64,000 nucleotides of DNA, taken from NCBI GenBank assembly GCA_902613185.1, contig CACMGP010000001.1, positions 186,001-250,000 of the forward strand, written 5' to 3'. The position numbers and the translations under genes are program-made. The stretch comes from an uncultured Alphaproteobacteria bacterium (lineage in GTDB: Bacteria; Pseudomonadota; Alphaproteobacteria; HIMB59). The notes beneath the pieces were generated by a model that was not told where the DNA came from, did not search any database, and saw nothing but the letters and a program-made list of their open reading frames with translations. Position 1 is the stretch's first letter, and the number at the start of each line of letters is the position of its first letter. This document shows, piece after piece, positions 1-10,807 of this stretch.

Positions 1-70
1 TAGATAAATCCAAACCTTTAATTATTTTTTTTTCTTCAATAGAGACATGAAGGTTTTTAATTTCTAACAT
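1..70 (-). CDS. sufC: SufC Fe-S assembly ATPase, N-terminal fragment (runs off the window)
   Basis: Minus-strand translation from ATG at 70 gives [23 protein letters not shown], a SufC-like N-terminus, overlapping the sufB stop. Confidence 0.8.
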   Translation of the reverse strand, partial: MLEIKNLHVSIEEKKIIKGLDLS

Positions 71-1527
71 TATCCAACGCTTCCCTCTAAGCTAATTGCG
101 ACTAATTTTTGAGCTTCAACAGCAAACTCCATTGGTAAATGTTGAAGTACCTCTTTACAAAAACCATTCACAATTAACCCCACTGCATCCTCACTGTTTA
201 ATCCTCTTTGCTGACAGTAAAATAATTGATCTTCGTTAATTTTTGAGGTTGTGGCCTCGTGCTCAACCATTGAGTCCGAATTACTTGACTCTATATATGG
301 AACTGTATGAGCTCCACATTGATTACCTATTAATAGAGAGTCACATTGAGTAAAATTTCTCGCATTTTTAGCTTTCGACAAAATATTTACAAGGCCTCTA
401 TATGTATTATTAGCTTTTCCAGCTGAGATGCCTTTCGATATGATTTTAGAAGACGTGTTTTTACCAATGTGTATCATTTTTGTGCCAGTGTCAGCTTGTT
501 GCATATTGTTAGTTATGGCTACTGAATAAAATTCTCCTTTTGAGTTATCTCCTTGTAAAATGCAGCTTGGATATTTCCATGTAATTGCAGATCCTGTCTC
601 GACTTGAGTCCAAGATATTTTAGAATTTTTCCCTCTGCAGGCACCTCTTTTGGTTACAAAGTTGTAGATGCCTCCCTTACCCTCTTTATCTCCTGGGTAC
701 CAGTTTTGAACTGTTGAATACTTAATTTCAGCATTATCTAGGGCAACTAACTCTACATTAGCAGCATGAAGTTGGTTTTCATCTCTCATTGGTGCAGTAC
801 AGCCTTCTAGGTAACTCACATAACTATCTTTATCAGCGATGATAAGTGTTCTTTCGAATTGACCTGTATTCATTGCATTAATTCTAAAATATGTTGATAA
901 TTCCACTGGACACTTTACTCCCTCAGGAATGTAAATGAACGATCCATCAGTAAAAACGGCTGAGTTTAATGCTGCGAAAGAGTGATCTGAAACTGGAATT
1001 ACACTTCCTAGATATTTTTTTACTAATTCTGGGTGAGTTTTCACTGCCTCAGAAATTGAGCAAAATACTATACCTAAATCGCTCAGTTGTTTTTTATATG
1101 TCGTGGCAACTGATACGGAGTCGAAAACAGCATCAACAGCAATACCAGATAACATTTTTTGTTCTTTTAATGGAATACCGAGTTTTTCATAAGTTTTTAG
1201 TATTTCAGGATCTATTTCATCTAGTGACTTTGGTTTATCTTTTAAACTTTTAGGTATTGAGTAATAATAACAATCTTGGTAATCGATTTCTGGAATATTC
1301 AATTTAGCCCATTGAGGCTTCGGTAATTTGTTGAAAACTTTAAATGCATTTAATCTCCATTCAAGCATCCACTCTGGTTCATCTTTTTGGGCAGATATGA
1401 ATTTTATTATTTCTTCATTTAAACCTTTAGGAGGTCGGATCTCGTCTACATCAGTAGAAAAGCCATATTTGTAATCACTGTTTCCTAACGTGTTTACTTG
1501 TTTAATTGTTTGTTCTGTAGCTGCCAT
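70..1527 (-). CDS. sufB: Fe-S cluster assembly protein SufB
   Basis: 485 aa; SufB motifs such as [39 protein letters not shown]. Confidence 0.96.
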   Translation of the reverse strand: MAATEQTIKQVNTLGNSDYKYGFSTDVDEIRPPKGLNEEIIKFISAQKDEPEWMLEWRLNAFKVFNKLPKPQWAKLNIPEIDYQDCYYYSIPKSLKDKPKSLDEIDPEILKTYEKLGIPLKEQKMLSGIAVDAVFDSVSVATTYKKQLSDLGIVFCSISEAVKTHPELVKKYLGSVIPVSDHSFAALNSAVFTDGSFIYIPEGVKCPVELSTYFRINAMNTGQFERTLIIADKDSYVSYLEGCTAPMRDENQLHAANVELVALDNAEIKYSTVQNWYPGDKEGKGGIYNFVTKRGACRGKNSKISWTQVETGSAITWKYPSCILQGDNSKGEFYSVAITNNMQQADTGTKMIHIGKNTSSKIISKGISAGKANNTYRGLVNILSKAKNARNFTQCDSLLIGNQCGAHTVPYIESSNSDSMVEHEATTSKINEDQLFYCQQRGLNSEDAVGLIVNGFCKEVLQHLPMEFAVEAQKLVAISLEGSVG

Positions 1528-1587
1528 AGGTCTCGATATATATGATAAATAAGGATTTTTACAAGAAAATACGAGTAAATACCCTAA

Positions 1588-2688
1588 TTAGTTCAGTTTC
1601 TGTTTAATAATCCCACCACCTAAAACCCTATCATTATCATACAAAACACAAGCTTGACCTTTGGTAATTGCCTCTGCGGGTTCATCAAACTCAAAAGAGT
1701 AGGAAGTAGATTGCTTAATAAGTTTTCCCTTTTTTGGTTCAGATAAAGATCTAATTTTTGCACTACAAGGGATTTCAACAGTTTTTTTGGAAAGGTCGTA
1801 CTCTGGCATAATAAAATTCAAATCACCTAATAAGAGGGATTTACCTAACAGATCTTTCTTATCACCAACAATTATTTGGTTTTTATCTTTAATAATATCA
1901 ACAACATAGAGTGGTTCGTCATTTGCTATACCTAAGCCTCTTCTTTGACCAACTGTAAAATTTTGTATACCGTCATGAAAAGATAAAACATTACCTGAAA
2001 GGTCGAGTATTTCACCTTTCTTCTTATTTGACTTAATAAATTTTTTATAATCTCCATCTGGAATGAAACATATATCTTGACTATCCTTCTTGTCATAAAC
2101 GATAAGACCAAGATCCTCTGCTATTTTTCTAGTTTCTGCTTTAGATATCTCACCAAGTGGAAATCTTAGGTAATCTAACTGATCCTGTGTTGTTGCAAAT
2201 AAAAAATAACTTTGATCCTTCGATTTATCCTCAGCCCTATACATATGGGCATCTTTAATATTACCTTTTCTTCTAATGTAATGCCCTGTTGCCATACAAT
2301 CTGCCTCTAATTTTTTTGCAAAGTTCATTAAATCTCTAAACTTAACAGTCTCATTACACTTAACACAAGGTATGGGTGTTTCACCATTTTCGTAAGCTTT
2401 GATAAAATAATCGATTACATCTGATTTAAATGTTTTTTCATAATTAAATACATAGTGGGGTATATCTAATTTTTGGGCAACTCGTCTAGCGTCATAAATA
2501 TCAAGACCAGAGCAACAAGAACCTTTTTTTGCGGAGTTATTAGAGGTGTAGAGCTGAAGAGTTATACCAATAACATTGTATCCCTCTTTTTTTAATAGAC
2601 CAGCTGTGACAGAACTATCCACTCCACCAGACATAGCAACCACCACTGTTGTACTTGATGGATCTTTATTGAAACCTAATGAATTCAT
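1588..2688 (-). CDS. mnmA: tRNA-specific 2-thiouridylase MnmA
   Basis: SGGVDSSV PP-loop, PCVKCN, GHYIRR, FTVGQRRGLGI motifs. Confidence 0.96.
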   Translation of the reverse strand: MNSLGFNKDPSSTTVVVAMSGGVDSSVTAGLLKKEGYNVIGITLQLYTSNNSAKKGSCCSGLDIYDARRVAQKLDIPHYVFNYEKTFKSDVIDYFIKAYENGETPIPCVKCNETVKFRDLMNFAKKLEADCMATGHYIRRKGNIKDAHMYRAEDKSKDQSYFLFATTQDQLDYLRFPLGEISKAETRKIAEDLGLIVYDKKDSQDICFIPDGDYKKFIKSNKKKGEILDLSGNVLSFHDGIQNFTVGQRRGLGIANDEPLYVVDIIKDKNQIIVGDKKDLLGKSLLLGDLNFIMPEYDLSKKTVEIPCSAKIRSLSEPKKGKLIKQSTSYSFEFDEPAEAITKGQACVLYDNDRVLGGGIIKQKLN

Positions 2689-2720
2689 TTATAACTTGCT
2701 TTTTTTATCAAAAGTAATTT

Positions 2721-3377
2721 ATGATCTCTTCTTTAATTATGCCAGAAGTATTTATACAAGGTGGTGAAGGTAAACTTCAAGCCAAATACTCACCTAGTGA
2801 ACAAGAAAAACCAAATATAGCTATAATTCTCCATCCCAATCCTAAACACGGTGGAACTATGGACACTAAAGTTAATTATGCTGCATTTAAAGTGATGAAA
2901 GATGCGGGTTTTTCAACGCTAAGAATAAATTTTCGCGGTGTTGGTAAGAGTGATGGTGCCTTTACTGAGGGAGAGGGAGAGCTAAATGATGCAAGTGTCT
3001 CTTTAGATTGGCTCCAAAAAAAAAATGAGGATTTTAGGTCTTGTTGGATTGTAGGATTCTCCTTTGGTGCATGGATTGGATTTCAAACTCTAATGAGAAG
3101 ACCAGAAGTAGATGGATTAATTTTAATAGCCCCACCTGTAAATTTGTACGATTTTAATTTTTTATCACCCTGTCCTATCAAAACATTGATAGTTAGAGCT
3201 GAACAAGATGAAATAGTAAAAAGAGATAACTTAAAAGAATTTTTTGAAACATTTAAAAAACAAAAAAATGCGGAAGTGTCAATGGAAACTATCTCAAAAT
3301 CAAATCACTTATTTGAGGGAAAGCTAGATCCTCTTATGAACACTTTAAATAAGTATATTCAAAAACACAAAAGCTAA
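2721..3377 (+). CDS. alpha/beta hydrolase (dienelactone-hydrolase-like)
   Basis: HPNPKHGGTMD, GFSFGAWIG nucleophile elbow, NHLFEGKLD. Confidence 0.85.
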   Translation: MISSLIMPEVFIQGGEGKLQAKYSPSEQEKPNIAIILHPNPKHGGTMDTKVNYAAFKVMKDAGFSTLRINFRGVGKSDGAFTEGEGELNDASVSLDWLQKKNEDFRSCWIVGFSFGAWIGFQTLMRRPEVDGLILIAPPVNLYDFNFLSPCPIKTLIVRAEQDEIVKRDNLKEFFETFKKQKNAEVSMETISKSNHLFEGKLDPLMNTLNKYIQKHKS

Positions 3378-4423
3378 CACTTTTCACCTAAGTAAATATT
3401 TTTTAAAACTTTTGTAGTTTCATAATATGTAGATTGTTTTTTTAGCATATATCTTATACCAAGTAATGCCATTCCTTGGGATTCAATGAAATCTCCGTCT
3501 ATTTGGTAATTATCAATTAAAGAAATGTTATCAAAATACTCAGTGAAAATTTTTTGTAAAGTTAGATTTTTTCTTCCACCGCCCATTAAAATAATTTTGA
3601 ATTCTGATTGCAAGGAAATCAAAGAATTAATAGCAAATGGAATAACTTCAAGTAATGTATAAATTAAATCATTTAAATTTTTATCTTTAATAGAATTATC
3701 TATATATTTATGAAAATAATTTCTGTCTAAAGATTTAGGAAGTTTTTCTAAAAAATACTTGTCACTTATTATTCTGTTAAATAGAACATCAATTTTTTGA
3801 CCATTATTAGATAATGAACCATCAACATCAAATCTTTCTTTAGTTTTTTCATAAATTAAATCATTAACGACGGCATTACCAAAAGAACTATCACCAGCAG
3901 TAATTTTTTGGTTATCAATAACAGTTATATTAGTAACACCTCCTATATTGACAAAAATAACCTTTTTTAAATCTAGTTGATTAGCTAAGACTCGGTGGAA
4001 TTCTGGCATTATTGGTGCCCCATTACCACCATTTAACAAATCATTTTTTCTAAAGTTACATATAACAGGAGAGTTAGTGTTAAATCTAATACTCTTATCA
4101 AATAGTTGTATTGAAATTTTTGTTTTTTGATCGTGGTATATTGTTTGTCCATGCATTGCAATTAAGTCTATCTCGAAATTATTTTTTTTAATAAAATTGT
4201 TTATAGAATCCTTATATTCTTGATTTAGCTGGTTTATAACTTTGGTATCGTCTAGGTATCCTTTCAAAATTACATTACGTAATTTTAATTGCAGGTCATC
4301 ACTATATGGAATGAATTCATTTGATATATCAGTGACATATGAAACTCCATCAGATTTGACCAAGCTACAATCAATACCATCTAAAGAAGTACCAGACATG
4401 CAACCGAGGGCGATATATTCCAT
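3374..4423 (-). CDS. anmK: anhydro-N-acetylmuramic acid kinase
   Basis: GCMSGTSLDGID N-terminus, HGQTIYH, VNIGGVTNIT. Confidence 0.93.
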   Translation of the reverse strand: MEYIALGCMSGTSLDGIDCSLVKSDGVSYVTDISNEFIPYSDDLQLKLRNVILKGYLDDTKVINQLNQEYKDSINNFIKKNNFEIDLIAMHGQTIYHDQKTKISIQLFDKSIRFNTNSPVICNFRKNDLLNGGNGAPIMPEFHRVLANQLDLKKVIFVNIGGVTNITVIDNQKITAGDSSFGNAVVNDLIYEKTKERFDVDGSLSNNGQKIDVLFNRIISDKYFLEKLPKSLDRNYFHKYIDNSIKDKNLNDLIYTLLEVIPFAINSLISLQSEFKIILMGGGRKNLTLQKIFTEYFDNISLIDNYQIDGDFIESQGMALLGIRYMLKKQSTYYETTKVLKNIYLGEKC

Positions 4424-4456
4424 TTGATATCTATAAAATTATGTTAATTATTATAT

Positions 4457-5653
4457 ATGATAGATTATATACAGTTATTTAAAGATAGAAATCTATTCAA
4501 TCAATGCACTAATGAAATAGAACTTAATAATTTACTCAATAAGAAAAAAATTATTTTTTATATTGGATTTGATGCAACTGCTGATGCATTACATGCCGGA
4601 AGTCTTGTTCAATTAAGAGCTATTAAGACTCTAATCAAACATGGTCATCAGGCTATAGTACTATTAGGTGGAGGCACAACAAAAATTGGTGACCCCTCTG
4701 GCAAAGATGCCTCAAGACAAATTTTAACTTACAAAACAATCCAAAAAAATATTGAGAATTTTAAAAGAATATTTGAACATTATTTTAGAGATTTCAAAAA
4801 AAATATAAAATTTATAAATAATGATCAATGGCTTGATAAATTAAATTACATAGAGTTATTGAGAAATTTGGGAAGTCAAGTTTCAATCAATCGTATGCTT
4901 ACATTTGAGAGTGTTAAAGAGAGACTTAAAAGAGAGCAATCATTATCGTTTTTAGAATTTAATTACATGATACTCCAAAGTTATGATTTTCTTCACTTAA
5001 ATAAACATGAAAATTGTGAGTTGCAAATTGGCGGCTCGGATCAATGGGGTAATATCGTTTTGGGTATGGAAATTATATCAAAAATAAACAAAAAAGATGC
5101 TTTTGGTCTGACTACACCTCTTTTAACTACCTCTACAGGTAAGAAGATGGGCAAGACCGAGCAAGGCGCTGTATGGATAGATCAAAATAAATACAGTTCT
5201 TACGATTTCTATCAGTATTGGAGAAATGTGGATGATAATGATGTGGAAAAACTATTACTTATTTTTAGTGATTTAGACAAAGAAGAAATAAAAATATTAA
5301 TTAAAGAAGATATCAATAATGCGAAAAAAAAATTAGCATATTTAGTGACAACAGATTGTCATTCAGAAAGCTCAGCACATGAGGCTGAAGAAAAAGCAAG
5401 ATCAATTTTTGAAAATAATTCTTTCGATAATATTGATAAAATTAACTTTAAGATAGACTCAAAACTCATAGATACACTAACATCCAATAGTACGGTCTCA
5501 TCAAAATCTGAAGCAAAAAGGCTAATCGATGGTGGTGGTATAAAGATTGACGACGACCAAATTAACGATATTAATCTTACTATTGATAAGTCTTATAACG
5601 GAAAAATACTCAAGATTGGTAAAAAAAAATATTTTAAAATTATCGTTAAGTAA
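4457..5653 (+). CDS. tyrS: tyrosyl-tRNA synthetase
   Basis: YIGFDATADALHAGSL, GGSDQWGNI, GKKMGKTEQGAVW, C-terminal S4-like domain. Confidence 0.96.
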   Translation: MIDYIQLFKDRNLFNQCTNEIELNNLLNKKKIIFYIGFDATADALHAGSLVQLRAIKTLIKHGHQAIVLLGGGTTKIGDPSGKDASRQILTYKTIQKNIENFKRIFEHYFRDFKKNIKFINNDQWLDKLNYIELLRNLGSQVSINRMLTFESVKERLKREQSLSFLEFNYMILQSYDFLHLNKHENCELQIGGSDQWGNIVLGMEIISKINKKDAFGLTTPLLTTSTGKKMGKTEQGAVWIDQNKYSSYDFYQYWRNVDDNDVEKLLLIFSDLDKEEIKILIKEDINNAKKKLAYLVTTDCHSESSAHEAEEKARSIFENNSFDNIDKINFKIDSKLIDTLTSNSTVSSKSEAKRLIDGGGIKIDDDQINDINLTIDKSYNGKILKIGKKKYFKIIVK

Positions 5654-6662
5654 CCAATATATCTTTTATAGCATCATTAACAAAATTTAAATCATCTTTG
5701 GACTTACCTGCTCCAGCATAGTGACCGTAGCTTGAAGGAATGATTCGTAATTCACCATTTTTAATATTTTTTAATTCAATTTCATTATCCTCTGGGGGGA
5801 AGTATAAATCATTTTTACCTGGCATTAAAATACATCGCGCAGTAATAGAGTTAAGAGCTTTATCAAATTGATTATTAAATTTATTATTGTTGCTAATGTC
5901 GTGCTCTTGCCAAGTTCTTATCATCGCTAATAAATCATTTGCATCCTTACGATAATAAATTCTATTCCAAAGTTTATCTAAAACTTCTTTTGCATCTTTG
6001 TAACCATCATCGATATATTTTTTTTCCCTAAACCAGTCTTGCCCATGTGCCCATCCAGCCCATACTCTGGCCATAGTTGTTTTTCCATTTTGAGGTTGTT
6101 TTTCATAATTTCCAGAATTCCAGTTTGGATCTGAAGTCAAAGCAGCATATACACCCTCTAAAAATACATATGTATGTTCTGTGGTTTTAGCATGACCACA
6201 CATAGAAATCATATTTTCTACCATATCTGGAAAATATGACGCCCACTCAAAAGCTTGTTGTCCTCCCATTGACCAACCTATAACCAATTTAATTTTTTCT
6301 ATGTTAAATATCTCTTTAAGAAGTGTGTATTGTGCTTGCACGTTGTCATATATTGTAATTAAGGGAAAATTAGGTCCATTAAAGGGTTTTTCTGTATTAC
6401 TGGGTGAGGAGGAAACACCATTACAAAACATATTTGGAATAATGATGAAATATTTTTCTGGATTTATGGGAAAATTATTACCAATCAGATATCCTTGCTC
6501 AAGATGTGTGCCAGCGTACCTAGTAGGAAATAAAATTACATTTGATTTGTCAGAATTTAGTTTCCCAAATGCTAAATAATTTAATTGTAAATCAATTATG
6601 TCGCCTGACTTTAATTTGAAATTATTTAGTTGGTATTTATGAAGTTCCTCTTTATTAATCAA
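5646..6662 (-). CDS. alpha/beta hydrolase, homoserine O-acetyltransferase (MetX)-like family
   Basis: GWSMGGQQAFEWA nucleophile elbow; MetX-like architecture; 1 nt from the adjacent glutamine-synthetase-like gene. Confidence 0.75.
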   Translation of the reverse strand: MINKEELHKYQLNNFKLKSGDIIDLQLNYLAFGKLNSDKSNVILFPTRYAGTHLEQGYLIGNNFPINPEKYFIIIPNMFCNGVSSSPSNTEKPFNGPNFPLITIYDNVQAQYTLLKEIFNIEKIKLVIGWSMGGQQAFEWASYFPDMVENMISMCGHAKTTEHTYVFLEGVYAALTSDPNWNSGNYEKQPQNGKTTMARVWAGWAHGQDWFREKKYIDDGYKDAKEVLDKLWNRIYYRKDANDLLAMIRTWQEHDISNNNKFNNQFDKALNSITARCILMPGKNDLYFPPEDNEIELKNIKNGELRIIPSSYGHYAGAGKSKDDLNFVNDAIKDILVT

Positions 6663-8060
6663 TTAAAATAACTTTAGGTATTCTTTGATTTCCCAATCAG
6701 TTGTAGTTGTATGATATCTAGACCACTCATCATACTTATATCCTATAAAATTATTTATCATTGCCTCAGAAAAAACTTTTTTAGTTAATTGATCAGCAGC
6801 AAAAGCGTCTACTGCCTCTAATAAATTTCTTGGCAATGAGGTAACTTCTTTTTTTTCTTTTTCAGTCAAATCATACAGGCTTTTATTAGTTGGTTTTGGT
6901 GGATTCATTTTTTTGTCGATACCCTCTGTAACAGCTGCCGCCAATAATGAAAATGTTAAATATGGGTTTTGAGTTAAATCAGATGCCCTATTTTCTATGC
7001 AATATCTATTTTGTGGTAATCTTATCATTGCTGATCTATTGTTACTTCCGTATGTCATATGTGTTGGAGCCCATGTGTGTCTACCGCCATCTAGCCCCTC
7101 AACTGTTGGTACAAATCCATTATATGAGTTAACGGTAGGACATGCTAAAGCTGTTATTGCTGCTCCATGTTTTAAAATCCCAGCCACAGCATTGTAAGCT
7201 TTATCAGAGAAATTATTTCCATTCTTATATATGTTATTATTTTTCTTCTTAATTGACGCCACACTATGATTGATGTGAGCACCAGCCCTCCAATCACTAA
7301 TAGTTGTCTTGGGCATAAAAGATACAAAATATCCATATTTTTTTGCTATTTCTTTTAGTAACACTCTTAGAAATACAAACCTATCAGCCATTCCTAATAT
7401 ATCTGTATAACCAAAATCTAATTCATATTGACCATATGCACCTTCTGCAACGACGTCATGAAGATCCCATTTCAAATCGTTGTTTAAAATATCAATGATT
7501 TCTTTTAAAAAATGCATACCATCAATTGAATATTCAGAGTCATACCCAAAGGCTTGTCTTCTTAAATCTATAGGGTCTCTATCGATTGCCTTTACAGGTT
7601 TATCGCCCTCCCATTTCATAAGGAAAAATTCTGGCTCAATACCAACAAAAAATTTAAGGTCAGATTTAGCACTTTCCTTTATCTGTTTTTTTAACGTCAT
7701 TCTTGGACATACATCGTAAGGTTTGTCATTCCAATACAAATCTGAGAATAACCAAGCACATGTTTTATCCCATGGGCAAATAACAAGACTATCCAAGTCA
7801 GGTAATGGTATTTGATCATTGTCAGCAGGTGTTAATTCTGGAACAAAAGAAACAGAATGAACTGCGAATTGAGGTCCTTTACCCATACAAAGATCTTCAA
7901 AGTCGGATATTGGCATAGGTTTTGTCTTTGGACTACCTAGGAAGTCAATCCAGTTTGAGTAAATATACTTTACACCTTTCTTCTCTAATTGTTTTTTTAA
8001 TAGTTTTACTCTTTTTATGTCAGGTAAGGCGTCTTTAAAATTTTCAAAATAATCACTCAA
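6663..8060 (-). CDS. glutamine synthetase family protein (gamma-glutamyl-amine ligase-like)
   Basis: 465 aa; GIEPEFFL, EGAYGQYELDF, NRYCIENRASD GS motifs. Confidence 0.85.
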   Translation of the reverse strand: MSDYFENFKDALPDIKRVKLLKKQLEKKGVKYIYSNWIDFLGSPKTKPMPISDFEDLCMGKGPQFAVHSVSFVPELTPADNDQIPLPDLDSLVICPWDKTCAWLFSDLYWNDKPYDVCPRMTLKKQIKESAKSDLKFFVGIEPEFFLMKWEGDKPVKAIDRDPIDLRRQAFGYDSEYSIDGMHFLKEIIDILNNDLKWDLHDVVAEGAYGQYELDFGYTDILGMADRFVFLRVLLKEIAKKYGYFVSFMPKTTISDWRAGAHINHSVASIKKKNNNIYKNGNNFSDKAYNAVAGILKHGAAITALACPTVNSYNGFVPTVEGLDGGRHTWAPTHMTYGSNNRSAMIRLPQNRYCIENRASDLTQNPYLTFSLLAAAVTEGIDKKMNPPKPTNKSLYDLTEKEKKEVTSLPRNLLEAVDAFAADQLTKKVFSEAMINNFIGYKYDEWSRYHTTTTDWEIKEYLKLF

Positions 8061-8131
8061 AAGAATTTCTCACTTTCTAATTTAACAAATTGAAATTATA
8101 AGACCATAATATAAAATTTCTACTTGTAATT

Positions 8132-8377
8132 ATGAATATAGATTTTTTTAAAAGATCTTGGATGAAATTTTATAAAAGAGGTTTCATAACTGGGTTCTTA
8201 GTACTGACTTTTATGTTAGTAATTGATCAGTTTTTACAAAATCCTCTTTTTTTTAGTAAAATAACAAGTATCAGAGTTTTTATTTATATTGTCTCTACCA
8301 TTTTCTTTGCAGCAGTATTTTGTGGTCTATTAGCTGTTATTTTCTTAGGAGTAGTGACAATTGTTACAAAAAAATAA
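8132..8377 (+). CDS. small membrane protein, unknown function
   Basis: 81 aa with two hydrophobic stretches; convergent with the next gene. Confidence 0.6.
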   Translation: MNIDFFKRSWMKFYKRGFITGFLVLTFMLVIDQFLQNPLFFSKITSIRVFIYIVSTIFFAAVFCGLLAVIFLGVVTIVTKK

Positions 8378-9118
8378 TTAATTTTCTAAACTGCTCAGCC
8401 AATTTACTAACTCGAGTTTACGATCATAGAGATCGCTAATCTCTAATTGTTCTAAGTTATGAATAAGTTCACTAAATTTCTCACTAGTCATTTTGTTAAG
8501 ATAATTTGTTTTCCAGTATGTCATTAAATTTCCTATAAAATTATATGGCAGCTCAGGGTGATATTGAGTACAGATAATATTGTATTTTTTATGAATAATA
8601 GACTGGATAGAAAAATCATTTTCAGATATTACCTGAAAATCATTAGGAATATTTTCAATGCTATCATAATGATGTCCTGGAGCTGTAAATAAATCTTTTT
8701 TGTTTCTATAAATATAATGTTCGTTTTTTATTTTTATATTATTTGCAAATCCAAATTCAGGTATTGATGATTTAGTAATTTTTCCTCCAAGAACAGTTAC
8801 AAATACTTGCAATCCCCAACAGCTGCCCCAAATAGGTTTTCCAAGTTCAACTATTTTAGTAAATATTTCTAATTGTTTTTTATTATGTGAGTTTTTTTCG
8901 TAGATATTACCTAAGCCTCCTGTCCATAAAAAAGCATCATAATGAGAAAAATCATATTCATTAATGTCTACATTATATGACTTAAGAACTTTAGTTTTAT
9001 ATTTTGAGTTTTGTTCTTTTATAATCTTCTCAAAAAAAGTGTGTTGGAATGGGCATTTTGCCTTTACATGTTGATCATCATGGTTTTTATCCATACCACT
9101 GATAATTAGTAAATTCAA
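8378..9118 (-). CDS. class I glutamine amidotransferase-like protein
   Basis: GSCWGLQV nucleophile motif and QYHPELP. Confidence 0.85.
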   Translation of the reverse strand: MNLLIISGMDKNHDDQHVKAKCPFQHTFFEKIIKEQNSKYKTKVLKSYNVDINEYDFSHYDAFLWTGGLGNIYEKNSHNKKQLEIFTKIVELGKPIWGSCWGLQVFVTVLGGKITKSSIPEFGFANNIKIKNEHYIYRNKKDLFTAPGHHYDSIENIPNDFQVISENDFSIQSIIHKKYNIICTQYHPELPYNFIGNLMTYWKTNYLNKMTSEKFSELIHNLEQLEISDLYDRKLELVNWLSSLEN

Positions 9119-9124
9119 AGAAGT

Positions 9125-9295
9125 TTATTTATCTCTTGTCCACTTTTTTTTTAAAATTAAATCATAATCACTTTTTGCTACTCTTCTTAAAATAAAATAC
9201 ATAAAGGCAATCCAAATTAAAGCAGCTAATAATTTATTATCTAGTACAGTTTGAACTATATTTTGAAAAAGTATATTTGTGGTATTGTAATCCAT
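9125..9295 (-). CDS. small single-TM protein (56 aa), absent from ORF track
   Basis: Manual translation MDYNTTNILFQNIVQTVLDNKLLAALIWIAFMYFILRRVAKSDYDLILKKKWTRDK. Confidence 0.6.
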   Translation of the reverse strand: MDYNTTNILFQNIVQTVLDNKLLAALIWIAFMYFILRRVAKSDYDLILKKKWTRDK

Positions 9296-9300
9296 CTTTT

Positions 9301-9325
9301 AAGGCGGGGATTATTTCCCCGCCTT
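9301..9325. terminator. GC-rich hairpin between two small ORFs downstream of amt (terminator or translational control element)
   Basis: AAGGCGGGGA-ttatt-TCCCCGCCTT, 10-bp perfect arms; no U-tract on the minus strand. Confidence 0.65.
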
Positions 9326-9335
9326 AATTATAACA

Positions 9336-9509
9336 TTATTTAGTTTTTTTTGCAGTATCAGACTCGTGTCTTGCAGCGGCAAATGTGACTAATATGCACA
9401 AAGCTATAACAACAAGGGTCCAAAAGATTAGGGTGCCTTCACTGTCAGCAGATGTAAAATAAGCATCTACACCTTCCCAACTATTTTCAGGTCCTGGCCA
9501 TGAATTCAT
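9336..9509 (-). CDS. small single-TM protein (57 aa) downstream of amt, absent from ORF track
   Basis: Manual translation MNSWPGPENSWEGVDAYFTSADSEGTLIFWTLVVIALCILVTFAAARHESDTAKKTK; purine-rich SD (aaggagaaatc) before ATG. Confidence 0.7.
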   Translation of the reverse strand: MNSWPGPENSWEGVDAYFTSADSEGTLIFWTLVVIALCILVTFAAARHESDTAKKTK

Positions 9510-9529
9510 GATTTCTCCTTCCTCATTTG

Positions 9530-10807
9530 TTACTGATAAGCTTTTAAACCAAATTCAGCACTGTCAATTCCAGCTTTTTGTATCTCATCTGGTACTCTAA
9601 GCCATCCCATAGCTTTCATGATAAATGAAAGCCCATATCCAGGGACAAATCCAAGTAAGAACATAACAATTGCACCTACCAATTGGCCCCCAAAGCTAGT
9701 TGGTGGAATATCTCCGGATGCTGGGTAACCAGAAGCAAATAGTCCCATTGCTACTACACCCCATAAACCCGCTACACCATGAACTGAAATAGCACCAACT
9801 GGATCGTCGATTTTGAAAATACTGTGTAACAAATTATTCGCAGGAATAATAATTACACCGCCAACAAAACCTAACACGAAAGCCAATCCTGGATACCAGA
9901 CATCTAGACCAGCTGCACATGAGAATATACCTGCAAGGCCTCCAGACATCATCCAAAATGGATTACCTTTGCTCATCCAGAATGCACCGATCATTCCACC
10001 GCCAAGACCCATGAGAGTATTGAAAGCGAATGATGATAGAGTAGCTGGAGCACCGTAAATATTGATCCATCCACCAAGCTCAGCACCACCCCAAATCAAA
10101 CAACCACCGAGGAATCCAAAGAAACCAACAATAATCATTAATAAGCCTATGAATGAAAAACGAAGGTCATGACCTTCAATTTCATTGGCTGTGCCGTCTG
10201 CATTGTATTTGCCAACTCTAGGTCCTAGGTTTAGCACTACACCAAATGCAAACCAACCTGCTATCATGTGAACCACACCAGCAGCTCCAACGTCATGATA
10301 ACCAAATTGGGTTACTAACCATCCATCAGCATGCCAGCCCCATGAGGCTCCGAGTATCCAAGCTGCTGATCCAAGAACTACCGCCAAGAAAACAAAAGAA
10401 CTAATTCTTATTCTTTCTAAGACAGATCCTGAAAAAATAGATGCTGTTGTACATGCAAACAATGTAAATGCAGCCCAGAATATACCTGTAGCTTGATCAC
10501 TTAACATTGGTCCCATTGATACATTCCATGGTGTACCATAACCCTCAAGGTCTATGGGTGTAAAACCACCGGGAAATGCGAGATAAATATACCAACCAAA
10601 TAACCAGAAAGTTGGTATCATGAATGCGAATGCTAAAAGATTTTTACAAGCGGAGGATACAGCATTTTTAAAACGCGATGATCCAACCTCATACATCAAG
10701 AAGCCGACGTGAATAGCAATCATTAATGCAGTACACCACCAATAAAATGCTTCGGTACTGACATTTGCTTGCATCATCACAAACGATTCAAGTTCTTCAA
10801 GTGTCAT
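9530..10807 (-). CDS. amt: ammonium transporter
   Basis: 425 aa; Amt-family features (GVVHMIAGW, SVHGVAGLWG, multiple TM). Confidence 0.95.
   Translation of the reverse strand: MTLEELESFVMMQANVSTEAFYWWCTALMIAIHVGFLMYEVGSSRFKNAVSSACKNLLAFAFMIPTFWLFGWYIYLAFPGGFTPIDLEGYGTPWNVSMGPMLSDQATGIFWAAFTLFACTTASIFSGSVLERIRISSFVFLAVVLGSAAWILGASWGWHADGWLVTQFGYHDVGAAGVVHMIAGWFAFGVVLNLGPRVGKYNADGTANEIEGHDLRFSFIGLLMIIVGFFGFLGGCLIWGGAELGGWINIYGAPATLSSFAFNTLMGLGGGMIGAFWMSKGNPFWMMSGGLAGIFSCAAGLDVWYPGLAFVLGFVGGVIIIPANNLLHSIFKIDDPVGAISVHGVAGLWGVVAMGLFASGYPASGDIPPTSFGGQLVGAIVMFLLGFVPGYGLSFIMKAMGWLRVPDEIQKAGIDSAEFGLKAYQ

Noticed and set aside
969-1253. 94-aa plus-strand ORF inside sufB
   Set aside because: Fully antisense to a confident conserved gene and without recognisable protein features; typical shadow ORF
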